Positions 1 through 7,330 of a DNA stretch of 64,000 nucleotides are shown in pieces. Each line of letters begins with the position of its first letter. The stretch's first letter is position 1. Position numbers and translations under genes: made by a program. The DNA is from Candidatus Woesearchaeota archaeon. Its GTDB lineage: Archaea > Nanobdellota > Nanobdellia > Woesearchaeales > GW2011-AR4. Location: NCBI GenBank assembly GCA_016187465.1, contig JACPJQ010000005.1, positions 62,001 to 126,000 of the forward strand, in the 5' to 3' direction. A model generated the notes under the pieces. That model had not been told where the DNA came from. It ran no database searches and saw only the letters and a program-made list of their open reading frames with translations.

Positions 1-1086
1 TTCTTTATTGCGCATTACAAATTTCAGCATATCTGAAAAATCTTCCTTATTGACGGGGTCAACAACCAGTATATTCTGTTTTTCTGTTGTGTTTTTATAC
101 ATTCCCTTTTCTTTTACGCCTCTGCCGATAATAACAGGCTTTCCGACAGCCATTGCCTCCCTTGCAATCTGCGGCCCATGCGTGCCTTTTGGAAGATACG
201 GAGTTTCCTCGCTTTCAGGGCAGACTATGCACGATGATGCTTTCATTATGCCGGGCACTTGCCACGGAGGAATGAACGGCACGAAAATAAGTTTATCCAG
301 GACTGACAATTTTTTTGCGTGTTCCTTAAATTCCTCAGCGCTGTTTCCGGCTTCGGTAACAAAAACAATCTTGAAATCCTCATTTTTTATGTCGGATGAA
401 GCATTTACAAATTCATAAGTTTTTTTCAATCCAGAAATTTTCCCGAAATAAGTGAATATTGTTGTTTCCTCCCCAATTCCGTATTTTGAAAAATCAAACG
501 GCTTGGCATTCGGGCTGAATTCATTTAGATTAATGCTTCTGACTGCATGGGCAAGCTTACTTGTGTCAAGATTGTGCTCGACCATCTTTTCCATTGTGTT
601 TGAATAGCCAATTATTCTGTCTGCGCTGCCGAAGCATTCAATAAAAACCGATTTTAACTGGGAAAAAGAAAATAATCTTGTTATGTCAGAGCCTGCATGC
701 TGCAGCAGCCACGGCTTGTTTGTCAGCTTTTTAACCAGCAAAGCCGAAACTCCGTAAGGTAGAAGGTAATGAGAATAGACTGCATCAATATTGTATTTTT
801 TTATTATGTCCAAAGCTATGCTTGCTATCCTTGATTCATAATATCTTGAAAACGGGATTGACGACCTGAACTCAGGAGATGTGCTGAAAAGCTCAACATT
901 TTTCGGCTCAAGCCAATGCATTTCATTCGCTTCAATATGCTCTCGGTATCTCGGCTCAACTTCCCAGCAGTTTGAAACTACATAAACATTATGCCCTTTT
1001 TCCCCCAGCGCCTTTGCCAGCCAGTATGTCTGGGCAGAAACTCCCCCTTCAATAGGCGGGTATTTGCTGATGAATAAGAGGTTCAT
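1..1086 (-). CDS. GT4-type glycosyltransferase, 3' end cut by window edge
   Basis: I read this by reverse-translating 1086 to 1. The protein starts MNLLFISKYPPIEGGVSAQT, the usual GT-B opening with a glycine-rich loop that follows the first strand. Later come YSHYLLPYG, a HAGSD segment and the C-terminal donor-site stretch ending in GTHGPQIAREAMAVGKPVI, typical of family 4 glycosyltransferases that use nucleotide sugars. About 362 codons are visible and the end lies outside the window. The start codon is inside a 58-bp sequence that recurs at 2201-2258. Role inferred: making a surface glycan or glycolipid; the substrate cannot be read from sequence. Confidence 0.85.
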   Translation of the reverse strand, partial: MNLLFISKYPPIEGGVSAQTYWLAKALGEKGHNVYVVSNCWEVEPRYREHIEANEMHWLEPKNVELFSTSPEFRSSIPFSRYYESRIASIALDIIKKYNIDAVYSHYLLPYGVSALLVKKLTNKPWLLQHAGSDITRLFSFSQLKSVFIECFGSADRIIGYSNTMEKMVEHNLDTSKLAHAVRSINLNEFSPNAKPFDFSKYGIGEETTIFTYFGKISGLKKTYEFVNASSDIKNEDFKIVFVTEAGNSAEEFKEHAKKLSVLDKLIFVPFIPPWQVPGIMKASSCIVCPESEETPYLPKGTHGPQIAREAMAVGKPVIIGRGVKEKGMYKNTTEKQNILVVDPVNKEDFSDMLKFVMRNKE

Positions 1087-1124
1087 AAGCTGTTAGGGAT
1101 AATGTATAGTTTTTTAGGCTTTCT
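1067..1124. repeat. Inner copy of 58-bp direct repeat flanking a HEPN/NTase cassette
   Basis: This 58-bp stretch aligns without gaps to 2201-2258, with about 45 identical positions; both ends match exactly while the middle has diverged. It covers the last codons of the HEPN gene, the spacer and the first codons of the glycosyltransferase (MNLLFIS). The pair brackets the HEPN/nucleotidyltransferase genes. Confidence 0.7.
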
Positions 1125-1506
1125 GTTTGATGGTCCCTCCAACCATTTTGATAAACTTCTCTGCCTTCCTCTTCATCTCATCGAAATCATTTTTGCTGAA
1201 ATAAGCTATTCTGTACTCTGCCTTGGCTTTCTCATTTATAGCATCTTGTATTATCTGCTTATAGTTGGAGTATTCTGCTTTAACAAAATTTCTTTTTATC
1301 AGGTCTTCGTATAATCGTCTTGCATCGTCATGGCGCTTGGCTGTGACGTTCATGAATTTAAATGTCAAAGCATCGTTGGATTTTATGATGGCGTGAATTG
1401 ACATGGCAATAGCGACAGGATACCTGTCCTTGCTGTCAAAATTGTCTGCCACATATTTTGCCCCTTCCAGCCAAAGTTTTGCCTGTTCAAAATAACTTTT
1501 TTCCAT
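1114..1506 (-). CDS. HEPN-domain protein (toxin-like partner of NTase)
   Basis: A 130-residue, all-helical protein opening SYFEQAKLWLEGAKYVADNF with YPVAIAMSIHAIIKSNDALT, the pattern of small archaeal HEPN proteins paired with minimal nucleotidyltransferases. The conserved RHDDARRLYEDL segment sits near residue 58. HEPN proteins of such pairs are often RNases silenced by AMP transfer from the partner; that is family knowledge, not shown here. Its start overlaps the end of the upstream nucleotidyltransferase gene by 20 bp, so the two are co-transcribed. Stop lies inside the 58-bp repeat. Confidence 0.75.
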   Translation of the reverse strand: MEKSYFEQAKLWLEGAKYVADNFDSKDRYPVAIAMSIHAIIKSNDALTFKFMNVTAKRHDDARRLYEDLIKRNFVKAEYSNYKQIIQDAINEKAKAEYRIAYFSKNDFDEMKRKAEKFIKMVGGTIKQKA

Positions 1507-2080
1507 ATAAAAGCTCCATATCGCCTTGGACGGACTTGATAAATTGGCTGTTTTTTTCCTTTTTTAATTCAGCCGCATCCATTATAATTACAGATATCGT
1601 CCTGTTCAGTTTTGACGAGAAATCGGCAGCAATATCCTGTATCTCCTCTTCCTTTGCTTTGCTGTGCTTGCCCAGCACAATGAGTATGTCTATATCACTG
1701 TCAGATTTCAGCTCCCCGCTTGCGCTGGAGCCGTATAAAACAGCGGACTTAATTTTTTTTGCTTTAACCTTCCTGATAAAATCATTTGCAATTTTAATCG
1801 CGGCTAATTTTTCAATATTGATCATTTTTTCCAGTTCTTTGAGCAAAACTGAGTCATAAACCAGCTCGTATGCTATGTCTTTCTTGTTAAGTTTAATGCT
1901 TTTCAGCGCTCCAAGCTCCTTTAATCCCCTTAAAGTCCTAAATACAGTGGCATGCGGAATATTTGCCAGATCCTCCAATGCGGAGCAGCTCCACTGCCTT
2001 TTCGGATAGTCGAGCATTGTTTTCACTATCAATTTCCTGTTTTCCGATACTAAAATAAATGACATAATGTTAGTTCTCAT
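1487..2080 (-). CDS. Winged-helix/nucleotidyltransferase fusion (MNT-like antitoxin)
   Basis: 197 residues in two parts. Residues 1-75 form a winged helix (recognition region LANIPHATVFRTLRGLKELG). Residues 110-190 form a Pol-beta type nucleotidyltransferase with GSSASGELKSDSDIDILI, the G-S...D-x-D motif for metal and nucleotide binding. With the downstream HEPN gene (20-bp overlap) it makes an MNT/HEPN-like toxin-antitoxin pair. The fused DNA-binding domain suggests self-regulation, supported by an inverted repeat just upstream. M1 (2080) overlaps that operator zone; M6 at 2065 is an alternative start. Confidence 0.8.
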   Translation of the reverse strand: MRTNIMSFILVSENRKLIVKTMLDYPKRQWSCSALEDLANIPHATVFRTLRGLKELGALKSIKLNKKDIAYELVYDSVLLKELEKMINIEKLAAIKIANDFIRKVKAKKIKSAVLYGSSASGELKSDSDIDILIVLGKHSKAKEEEIQDIAADFSSKLNRTISVIIMDAAELKKEKNSQFIKSVQGDMELLYGKKLF

Positions 2081-2082
2081 TG

Positions 2083-2098
2083 TGAACTGATTAGTTCA
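2083..2098. promoter_or_regulatory. Inverted-repeat operator in front of wHTH-NTase gene
   Basis: TGAACT-GATT-AGTTCA is a perfect 6-bp inverted repeat three bases upstream of the start codon. Related half sites (AGTTCT at 2072-2077, ATGAACTGAT from 2103) surround it, and a TATA-like TTAAATAT lies about 20 bp further out. Position and symmetry suggest the gene's own winged helix binds here. Confidence 0.55.
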
Positions 2099-2200
2099 TA
2101 AAATGAACTGATATTTAAGCCTTTCCCAGAACTTTTCCGGCGGGCGCCTTTGCAGGCCTATATGCATTTCGATAAGCCGCATTCGATAAAATGATGCTTA

Positions 2201-2258
2201 CTGATGAATAATAAGTTCATAAGCAGCCCGAAAGTGTATTTAGTTTTTTAGGCTTTCT
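2201..2258. repeat. Outer copy of 58-bp direct repeat (orphan glycosyltransferase 5' end)
   Basis: Reverse-complemented, this reads ATG-AAC-TTA-TTA-TTC-ATC-AGT, the same first seven residues (MNLLFIS) as the glycosyltransferase at 1086, and then runs into unrelated codons. It is therefore an orphan start of that gene lying beyond the HEPN/NTase cassette. Confidence 0.7.
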
Positions 2259-2266
2259 ATCCAAAG

Positions 2267-2562
2267 TCACTTAATTTTCGAAATCAGAACAGCATAGTCT
2301 TTTGTGGAGATATAGTAGCCATTTTCTATCAGCTGATTTAAAATTGAGAGGGCTTGTTTTTTTGTTATAGCAAAATACACAAGTTTTTAGACAATATACA
2401 TGTCTTTTGCTTATTACGAACGGACAACAATTGCTCAATAGATTTTGTCCGTGAGTATAGTATCCCCTTTTTAAGGGCAGTGAAAATAATTGTCGTAGTT
2501 CTTATATAATCAACATTCAGGGATTTGGCGGCTTTAATGGCAACAGCGTCATCTAAAGATGA
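2267..2562 (-). pseudogene. C-terminal remnant of a PIN-domain toxin gene, interrupted by a 95-bp element
   Basis: Reading the minus strand just after the radical SAM stop gives SLDDAVAIKAAKSLNVDYI and then ALKKGI. After the element at 2366-2460 the reading continues TKKQALSILNQLIENGYYIS to a TGA at 2267. Joined across the element these make an uninterrupted PIN-domain (DUF3368/VapC-like) C-terminus: acidic DDA helix, ALKKGI strand, final helices. The 5' half is missing (the radical SAM stop abuts it), and the insert shifts the frame and adds a stop. Clearly non-functional. Confidence 0.7.
2366..2460. mobile_element. Two-hairpin TATAG element, copy 1 (inserted in PIN gene)
   Basis: 95 bp that align without gaps to 40770-40864. 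Hairpin 1: AGCAAAATAC pairs with GTCTTTTGCT (9 of 10). Hairpin 2: ACGGACAA pairs with TTGTCCGT (8 of 8). Removing the 95 bp restores the PIN reading frame, so the boundaries TATAG...GTATAG are fixed by the host gene. It has no coding capacity. Paired sub-terminal hairpins without clear target duplication recall non-autonomous IS200/IS605-type elements; a structured RNA is the alternative. Confidence 0.75.
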
Positions 2563-4308
2563 TTATCCCCATACAGCTTTGACCTTTATTAATTCCTCCT
2601 TCGGCTTCTGCATCCTTCTTGGCCTATTGTAGAAATAAGAAAAATACTCGTAAATCTGGTTTCTGCTCGGCATATATTTCAACTTCGGGCCGTCAATGTT
2701 AATTATATTTCTTATTTTAATCTGCTCATTTTCAATATAGAACAATTCCATGCTGTCTTTCCAAGACTGCGGAGCGTTTAAAGCCCTTGAAACTCTGAAA
2801 TAATCAAAGCCAAACCACCCTCTCGGCAAAGGCCTTGTTAATTTGAAGTTTACATTTTTATTCTTTAAATGCCCCAGTAGAAACAATGCCTCATTTTTAT
2901 TCTGTGTCGAATTTTGATTGTTTCTTATTGATACAAACAGTTTTTTTATTTTCTTATTTTCAATTTTATTTAAGATCTCATCGATGTTAAAATTATTTAA
3001 ATCAATATTCAGTAGATACAATCCGGAAGGATTTTCTTCCTTAATTTTGCTTACTTCAGTTTTTATTCCATTGCAATAATAAATCCTTCCGTTGTCTAAT
3101 TCAAAATGCTCTCCCAAGTCTTTGCCTGTGTCCTGCACAATTACATGCTCCCAGTATTCAGGCTCTTTGTCGCTTTCGGCAATTTGAGCCGCTCTTGCAA
3201 GCTCTTCTGCTGGCAGTATTTTGTCGAATGCTTTCCAGCATTGTGGGTCAGTTGCAAAAGGCGTTCCAGAATATCCATAAGCGATGCAGGGCGCTCCTCC
3301 GCCGCATCTCTCGAATAATTCGCAGTTTCCGCATTTTTCATTCTTGTAATTGTTTTTGTCCCTTAATTTCCACATCCATTCATTGCCATACCATATTTCG
3401 AATAGTGACTGCTCCATTAAGTTTCCTACTTTAATCGGCAGCCTTCTGCATGGATAAACAGTGCCGTCGCATAAAACTGTCATTCCCCTTGTGCCTACTC
3501 CATCACAATGGTTGGCCCACGGCAGCCTGTCATGTTCCTTTTTTGGATCCGCCATGAAATATAGCGTTCTGTTCCTGCTCAGCCTTGTTTTTGAGCCGTT
3601 TCTTTCCAAGTCTTTTGAAATTCTTGTTATTTTCTCATAATGCTCTTTTACATCAAGAGGCTGCAGCATCTGCTCCTGAATCTGCTTTCCTGATCCCCAG
3701 GGGACTAATCTGTCGCTCCAAAGTGTTTGGACTCCCAAGCTTTTTGCTATTTCCAGAACTTTAAAGTATTCTTTGCTGTTAATGCTTGTAACAGTAAATG
3801 AAAGACTTGTGTGGATTCCTTCCTCAACAAGAATTTTTGCAGCTTCCGTTATTTTTTTAAAAGCTCCTTTGCCCCTTATGTAGTCGTTAGTATGCGCTTC
3901 TCCCTCTATGCTTATCTGGAAATTGTTGATATTCAAGTCTTTTAATTTCTTGGCAATATCCCTTGTCACATAAAATCCATTGCTCATTATAGTGAACATC
4001 AGCTTATTCCTGTTCTCATGGATTTTCTCTAAAACATCAAAAATATCCTTCCTTACAAAAGGCTCTCCCCCCGTAACCTGCATCCTGCCTTCGATTCCCC
4101 ACAAATCAAGCAGCTCGATATATTCGTCAACAATGCTCAGCATCTTCGGCAATGGCATCTCAGGAGTCTCATAAGAAGTCTGGTAGCAGTGCTTGCATCT
4201 GAGGTTGCACCTTTCTGTGATGTGCCACTGCAAAAATGATGAATGCGGTTTTGGGAGGTAGTTTAGGATTTTAGTCACCTTTTTTATTGCAAAAGCTATA
4301 ATCCCCAT
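2563..4308 (-). CDS. Radical SAM/SPASM enzyme with extra C-terminal domain
   Basis: 581 residues. The radical SAM cluster motif C34-x3-C38-x2-C41 lies in WHITERCNLRCKHCYQ, followed by TGGEPFVRKD. A SPASM region (about 270-370) has CDGVGTRG, CDGTVYPCRR, KCGNCELFERCGGGAPC and CWK for auxiliary clusters. About 200 more residues form a domain I do not recognise (LTRPLPRGWFGFDY and MELFYIENEQIKI). SPASM enzymes often modify ribosomal peptides or activate enzymes. It is the last gene of the leftward series beginning with the peptidase and HxsD/HxsB-like genes, but toxin-antitoxin and protease genes now separate them. Its 5' end has two decayed copies upstream. Confidence 0.88.
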   Translation of the reverse strand: MGIIAFAIKKVTKILNYLPKPHSSFLQWHITERCNLRCKHCYQTSYETPEMPLPKMLSIVDEYIELLDLWGIEGRMQVTGGEPFVRKDIFDVLEKIHENRNKLMFTIMSNGFYVTRDIAKKLKDLNINNFQISIEGEAHTNDYIRGKGAFKKITEAAKILVEEGIHTSLSFTVTSINSKEYFKVLEIAKSLGVQTLWSDRLVPWGSGKQIQEQMLQPLDVKEHYEKITRISKDLERNGSKTRLSRNRTLYFMADPKKEHDRLPWANHCDGVGTRGMTVLCDGTVYPCRRLPIKVGNLMEQSLFEIWYGNEWMWKLRDKNNYKNEKCGNCELFERCGGGAPCIAYGYSGTPFATDPQCWKAFDKILPAEELARAAQIAESDKEPEYWEHVIVQDTGKDLGEHFELDNGRIYYCNGIKTEVSKIKEENPSGLYLLNIDLNNFNIDEILNKIENKKIKKLFVSIRNNQNSTQNKNEALFLLGHLKNKNVNFKLTRPLPRGWFGFDYFRVSRALNAPQSWKDSMELFYIENEQIKIRNIINIDGPKLKYMPSRNQIYEYFSYFYNRPRRMQKPKEELIKVKAVWG

Positions 4309-4338
4309 ATTAACTTTTCTGTTTTGTCAAAATCAAAA

Positions 4339-4746
4339 TTATTTTTCTTCAATGTTTGTGAAATTACCATCAAAACATGCCTTGAATAAATCCATGGATT
4401 TTACTCTACCAAAAATCGGAGTTACGTCTTCGGAGTCTGCAATAAAGACAGGGGCAATAAATTCTTTATCAGCTATTCTTATTTTCAAATCATGAATAAA
4501 ACCATTAAGGAAGATATTTGGTACAATTCCCCTGATTCTTTTGAAAATCCCAGTTGTTATATCATCCACTAGCAAATTGCCCATGAGTCTAGGCAGCAGA
4601 CATATATCTGCTCCTGTATCTGCCAAGACTTTTTCAAAAGGTACCCACCTCTTCAACTTTAGAGAATAAACCTCTAGTTGTATGAGCGGCCTCTTTATGA
4701 TTCCAAATAAAGAACTTTTTCCTTCATAGTACTTAAATGAAGGCAA
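4339..4746 (-). CDS. Retropepsin-like aspartic protease
   Basis: 135 residues with LADTGADICLLPRLMG near residue 41, the D-T/S-G-A active-site motif of clan AA (retropepsin-like) proteases that work as homodimers, and IFGRVKSMDLFKACFD as the second conserved segment. Length fits a single-lobe soluble archaeal retropepsin. It overlaps the DUF5678-like gene by 14 bp, a pairing common in archaea. Substrate unknown; sitting just upstream of the radical SAM gene, peptide maturation is possible but only by position. Confidence 0.75.
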   Translation of the reverse strand: MPSFKYYEGKSSLFGIIKRPLIQLEVYSLKLKRWVPFEKVLADTGADICLLPRLMGNLLVDDITTGIFKRIRGIVPNIFLNGFIHDLKIRIADKEFIAPVFIADSEDVTPIFGRVKSMDLFKACFDGNFTNIEEK

Positions 4747-4918
4747 TTAAAATCCCCTCTTTTAGTTCCCATGCGATAGCTACTTTCTTTTTAGGATTTT
4801 CTTTTACAATCTTTTCATACACCTTTTCCGGATTTAAGCCACGCCATACAAGCTTGTTATCTACATAAATCTGGTACTCGTAGTCCCTTTCATTCTTATT
4901 GGATAATTTCTGTTTCAC
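4733..4918 (-). CDS. Small DUF5678-like protein
   Basis: 61 residues, YQIYVDNKLVWRGLNPEKVYEKIVKENPKKKVAIAWELKEG, resembling the DUF5678 pattern: a beta hairpin stating 'my own value', a helix, then a strand. No catalytic residues are apparent. It overlaps the start of the retropepsin-like gene, so both are made from one message and probably act together. Function unknown; the family assignment is by eye. Confidence 0.6.
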   Translation of the reverse strand: MKQKLSNKNERDYEYQIYVDNKLVWRGLNPEKVYEKIVKENPKKKVAIAWELKEGILIAFI

Positions 4919-4980
4919 TTTGCATCACAATTAAACTATGGATTAGATGAAGTTTATATAATTAACGGAAAAAAATTATC

Positions 4981-5090
4981 AATGGCATTTCATAAGAATT
5001 TTGTCAGCAGCGCCTGCGCCTTTCTGTGATGCGCAGCTGCAGGAATGATGATGCTGGCTTTGGCAAATAAGTTAGGATTTGAATCAACTT
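4981..5090 (-). pseudogene. Decayed copy of the radical SAM 5' end (copy R1)
   Basis: On the minus strand this reads LTYLPKPASSFLQLRITERR, nearly the radical SAM residues 15-33 (LNYLPKPHSSFLQWHITER). The cluster-binding stretch has become RRRRC plus a stop, followed by QNSYEMP (intact: QTSYETPEMP). It is a relic of the gene's start left behind the protease/DUF5678 pair. Its central 51 bp also match 5941-5988. Confidence 0.7.
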
Positions 5091-5098
5091 TTAATGAC

Positions 5099-5212
5099 TA
5101 TAGGAAAAGACATTAATTTTCGTAAGTTATTTTTCATATTGTAATGTCTTTTCCTAATAAGCAAATGACTTTTTGCAGTTAAAAGTTACGATTATTAAAG
5201 TCATTTGCTATA
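5099..5212. mobile_element. Two-hairpin TATAG element, divergent copy 3
   Basis: A non-coding block starting TATAG and ending CTATA. It holds two perfect stems: TAGGAAAAGACATTA (5101-5115) with its complement at 5142-5156, and AGCAAATGACTTT (5160-5172) with its complement at 5197-5209. The layout, the leading TATAG and the AAAAGAC...GTCTTTT stem core match copies 1 and 2, though primary sequence elsewhere differs. It lies directly 3' of the nucleotidyltransferase gene. Confidence 0.6.
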
Positions 5213-5214
5213 AT

Positions 5215-5529
5215 TCAAATTTCTATCCCTTCCTTAATAGCTTCTCTTACTATTGTTATCTGCTTTTTTAGCTTATTGAACTCTTCTGGGGTGTAGCATA
5301 AAAAATCTACTGGATAATTTAAGTTCCAGTAATCATAAAAACCAAGCGACCTTTTTAAGGAATCTAAATTTCTAAATTTCTTACTTACGATTATCAAATC
5401 AAAATCACTCCATCTATGTGGTTTTCCATAAGCTCTTGAGCCAAACAGTAGCATTTTATCTATCGGAACCCGTTTAGTTAAATTTCTTTTGAACTCCTTT
5501 AGGTATTCTATATGTTTTTTTCTGCCCAT
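5215..5529 (-). CDS. Minimal nucleotidyltransferase (MNT antitoxin type)
   Basis: 104 residues with LLFGSRAYGKPHRWSDFDLIIV near residue 27: the G-S-x-A-x-G...D-x-D signature of minimal nucleotidyltransferases. There is no fused DNA-binding domain, unlike the one at 1487. Its 5' end overlaps the upstream HEPN gene by 22 bp, so the pair is translationally coupled. In studied MNT/HEPN pairs the NTase adenylylates and silences the HEPN RNase. The 3' end abuts a two-hairpin element. Confidence 0.8.
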   Translation of the reverse strand: MGRKKHIEYLKEFKRNLTKRVPIDKMLLFGSRAYGKPHRWSDFDLIIVSKKFRNLDSLKRSLGFYDYWNLNYPVDFLCYTPEEFNKLKKQITIVREAIKEGIEI

Positions 5530-5927
5530 ATTACAATCTCTTTAGCTATCTTTAGATATTCTGACGAATTCTGTTTTTTAAATTTTTGAGAAGGAGCATA
5601 AACCCCCAAACCATATTTTGTTTCTATGTATACGCGGGAAAGCTGCTCGCACTTCTTTAGAAGTTCGGTAGGCAAATTTATTTGCTTGCCCAAAATTACT
5701 AAATCATGTGTTTTTATTATACTCTTAGTTTTCTTTAATAAGAGCGCCTTTAAAGCCTTTTCAGCAGCCTGATGTGACAAATATGCACAGACGTAATATT
5801 TTCTGTTTTTAAGATTGCTCTCAGCACTATTTAAGTCATCTTTAGCCATACGCCTCCATATTCTAAACTCTTCTTTCATAGGATGGTTATTAGCATATTC
5901 GTATTTAAAACTTTCCAAAGTTTTCAT
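5508..5927 (-). CDS. HEPN-domain protein (toxin of MNT/HEPN pair)
   Basis: About 139 residues with the HEPN core: MAKDDLNSAESNL, then YVCAYLSHQAAEKALKALLL, then IIKTHDLVILGKQI. Helical throughout, no signal or membrane segment. I use the ATG at 5927; an earlier in-frame ATG (5939) falls inside the R2 repeat and adds only MGFL. Internal starts at M21 or M31 are also possible. It overlaps the downstream nucleotidyltransferase. The cassette is bounded by two copies of a radical SAM 5'-end fragment. Confidence 0.75.
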   Translation of the reverse strand: MKTLESFKYEYANNHPMKEEFRIWRRMAKDDLNSAESNLKNRKYYVCAYLSHQAAEKALKALLLKKTKSIIKTHDLVILGKQINLPTELLKKCEQLSRVYIETKYGLGVYAPSQKFKKQNSSEYLKIAKEIVIWAEKNI

Positions 5928-5993
5928 AAGAAATCCCATAGCAGCGCCTGCGCCTTTTTGTGATGCGCCGCTGCAGGAATGATGATTTTGGAA
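5921..5993 (-). pseudogene. Decayed copy of the radical SAM 5' end (copy R2)
   Basis: Minus-strand reading gives LPKSSFLQRRITKRRRRCYG then ISYEN, again the degraded LPKPHSSFLQWHITERCNLRC region. About 51 bp (from 5941) match R1 at 4988-5056 with only about five differences, so R1 and R2 are closer to each other than to the intact gene. Together they bracket the two-hairpin element and the MNT/HEPN genes. Confidence 0.65.
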
Positions 5994-6061
5994 GGAGAGT
6001 TATTGTCTTATATTATTTTGCCCTTTGCTGACTTAAACCTGCCGTTCTCTATGTACAGAAC

Positions 6062-7330
6062 TTATATTTTAAAGGATACTCCGTAAACAAACCTCAAAAA
6101 CTCTTCATCAAACAGTATCTTCTCAAACAGATAATCCAGCATCTCATTCAAAATAACCGTCCTTTCGCTCGGATGCCTTCCTATGATGTTTGAAGACTCC
6201 AGATAGTTGCACACAGGGCACGAGTTTATATATGGTTTGTAAACGCTGGCTTCCAAAGCGGCATTGCCGTTTAATGAAGCGCTTAACAGTGCCAATGAAT
6301 CTTCGCTTGAAACTATATCTGTGTAGCTTGAATTGACATCTCCTAACTTAAACAATTCAATCCCAAAAGACTCTTCATTTGCATAAATCCCGCCTTTTAG
6401 GCTGTATGCCAGCTGGCTGATTATCGCCCCTGTGCAAAGGCTGTTCAGCTCAGGGTAGAAAGCATCTTGGACGTTGTTTATCTTCCTCAATAAAATGCTG
6501 GTGTAACTCTCCTGAATCACAATCCTGCCGGACTTTTTGTTCACTTCATATGCCTTATCAATTATTTTTTTCCAAAAATCAATGAATTTCTCTCTGCTTA
6601 TTTCTCCGGTTTTTCTTATAAAAAATGACGTAAAATTGTTTTCAGCAAAAAAATCAACAATCTTCTGCCCCTCTGCCAGTGTTTCCTGTGAAACGTCGAT
6701 ATAAAAATTAACTTTATGCCTTCTTTGAAGTTCTTTTAAATGACTAAAAGCCGCATCGGTAATATTTATGCTTTTAAGCGGCACCCAAACTTCAAATTTG
6801 TTGTTTATTAAAAACTCAAGAATCTCATTATTGAAATTATTCAAATCCGCTTCAATCTTGAATATAATGTTTTTCATATTGTTTTTATTGAATTCATTTG
6901 CAAAGTTTTTGATTATTTCAAATTTGCCATAAGTTTTTTGTTTAAATTCGATAATTATCTCCCTCGATGGCGTTTGAAGTATAAAATCCGCAATTTTTTT
7001 GATATTGCCGGGCGTTATTTCATTGTTAGTATCATCTAAAAAAATCACATGATTGTAGATTCCCCTAAAAAATGCCCTGAAGCGCAGCTTAAAATCATTC
7101 AAAGTTCTATCTAGGCTGTTTTCTGCAATCGCAAAACCCTTGTCTTTTAATAGCGAGAATAATGCAGGGTTTTTGCTAAGCTTATTGTGCCTCAGCAAAG
7201 CAAATTCGTCTTTATCAAGGTAAACCCAGCCTCCAAAATCATTTGTTAAGAGAAATCCATCTTGAATAGGCTTAAATCTGTAAGGGTTTACGATATAATT
7301 GCTGTCTAGATTAAAATATGTCTGTGCCAT
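6062..7330 (-). CDS. HxsB-like protein lacking the radical SAM cysteines
   Basis: 422 residues resembling the His-Xaa-Ser system maturase HxsB from end to end. The N-terminus (FKPIQDGFLLTNDFGGWVYLDKDEF) matches HxsB's entry domain. The barrel (PSREIIIEFKQKTYGKFEII) matches the place where HxsB has EFQGGEP. The C-terminus has LCTGAIISQLAYSLKGGIYA, KLGDV and CPVC, as in its SPASM part. Only three cysteines exist (299, 371, 374); the expected CxxxCxxC near residues 95-103 reads NHVIFLDDTNN. It is thus probably a non-catalytic binding partner or scaffold. Its ATG overlaps the preceding stop by 1 bp. The assignment is from memory of the family, without a search. Confidence 0.65.
   Translation of the reverse strand: MAQTYFNLDSNYIVNPYRFKPIQDGFLLTNDFGGWVYLDKDEFALLRHNKLSKNPALFSLLKDKGFAIAENSLDRTLNDFKLRFRAFFRGIYNHVIFLDDTNNEITPGNIKKIADFILQTPSREIIIEFKQKTYGKFEIIKNFANEFNKNNMKNIIFKIEADLNNFNNEILEFLINNKFEVWVPLKSINITDAAFSHLKELQRRHKVNFYIDVSQETLAEGQKIVDFFAENNFTSFFIRKTGEISREKFIDFWKKIIDKAYEVNKKSGRIVIQESYTSILLRKINNVQDAFYPELNSLCTGAIISQLAYSLKGGIYANEESFGIELFKLGDVNSSYTDIVSSEDSLALLSASLNGNAALEASVYKPYINSCPVCNYLESSNIIGRHPSERTVILNEMLDYLFEKILFDEEFLRFVYGVSFKI

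Noticed and set aside
6062-7330. Ordinary active radical SAM enzyme
   Set aside because: There is no cysteine in residues 1-298, so a CxxxCxxC cluster site cannot exist in the barrel.
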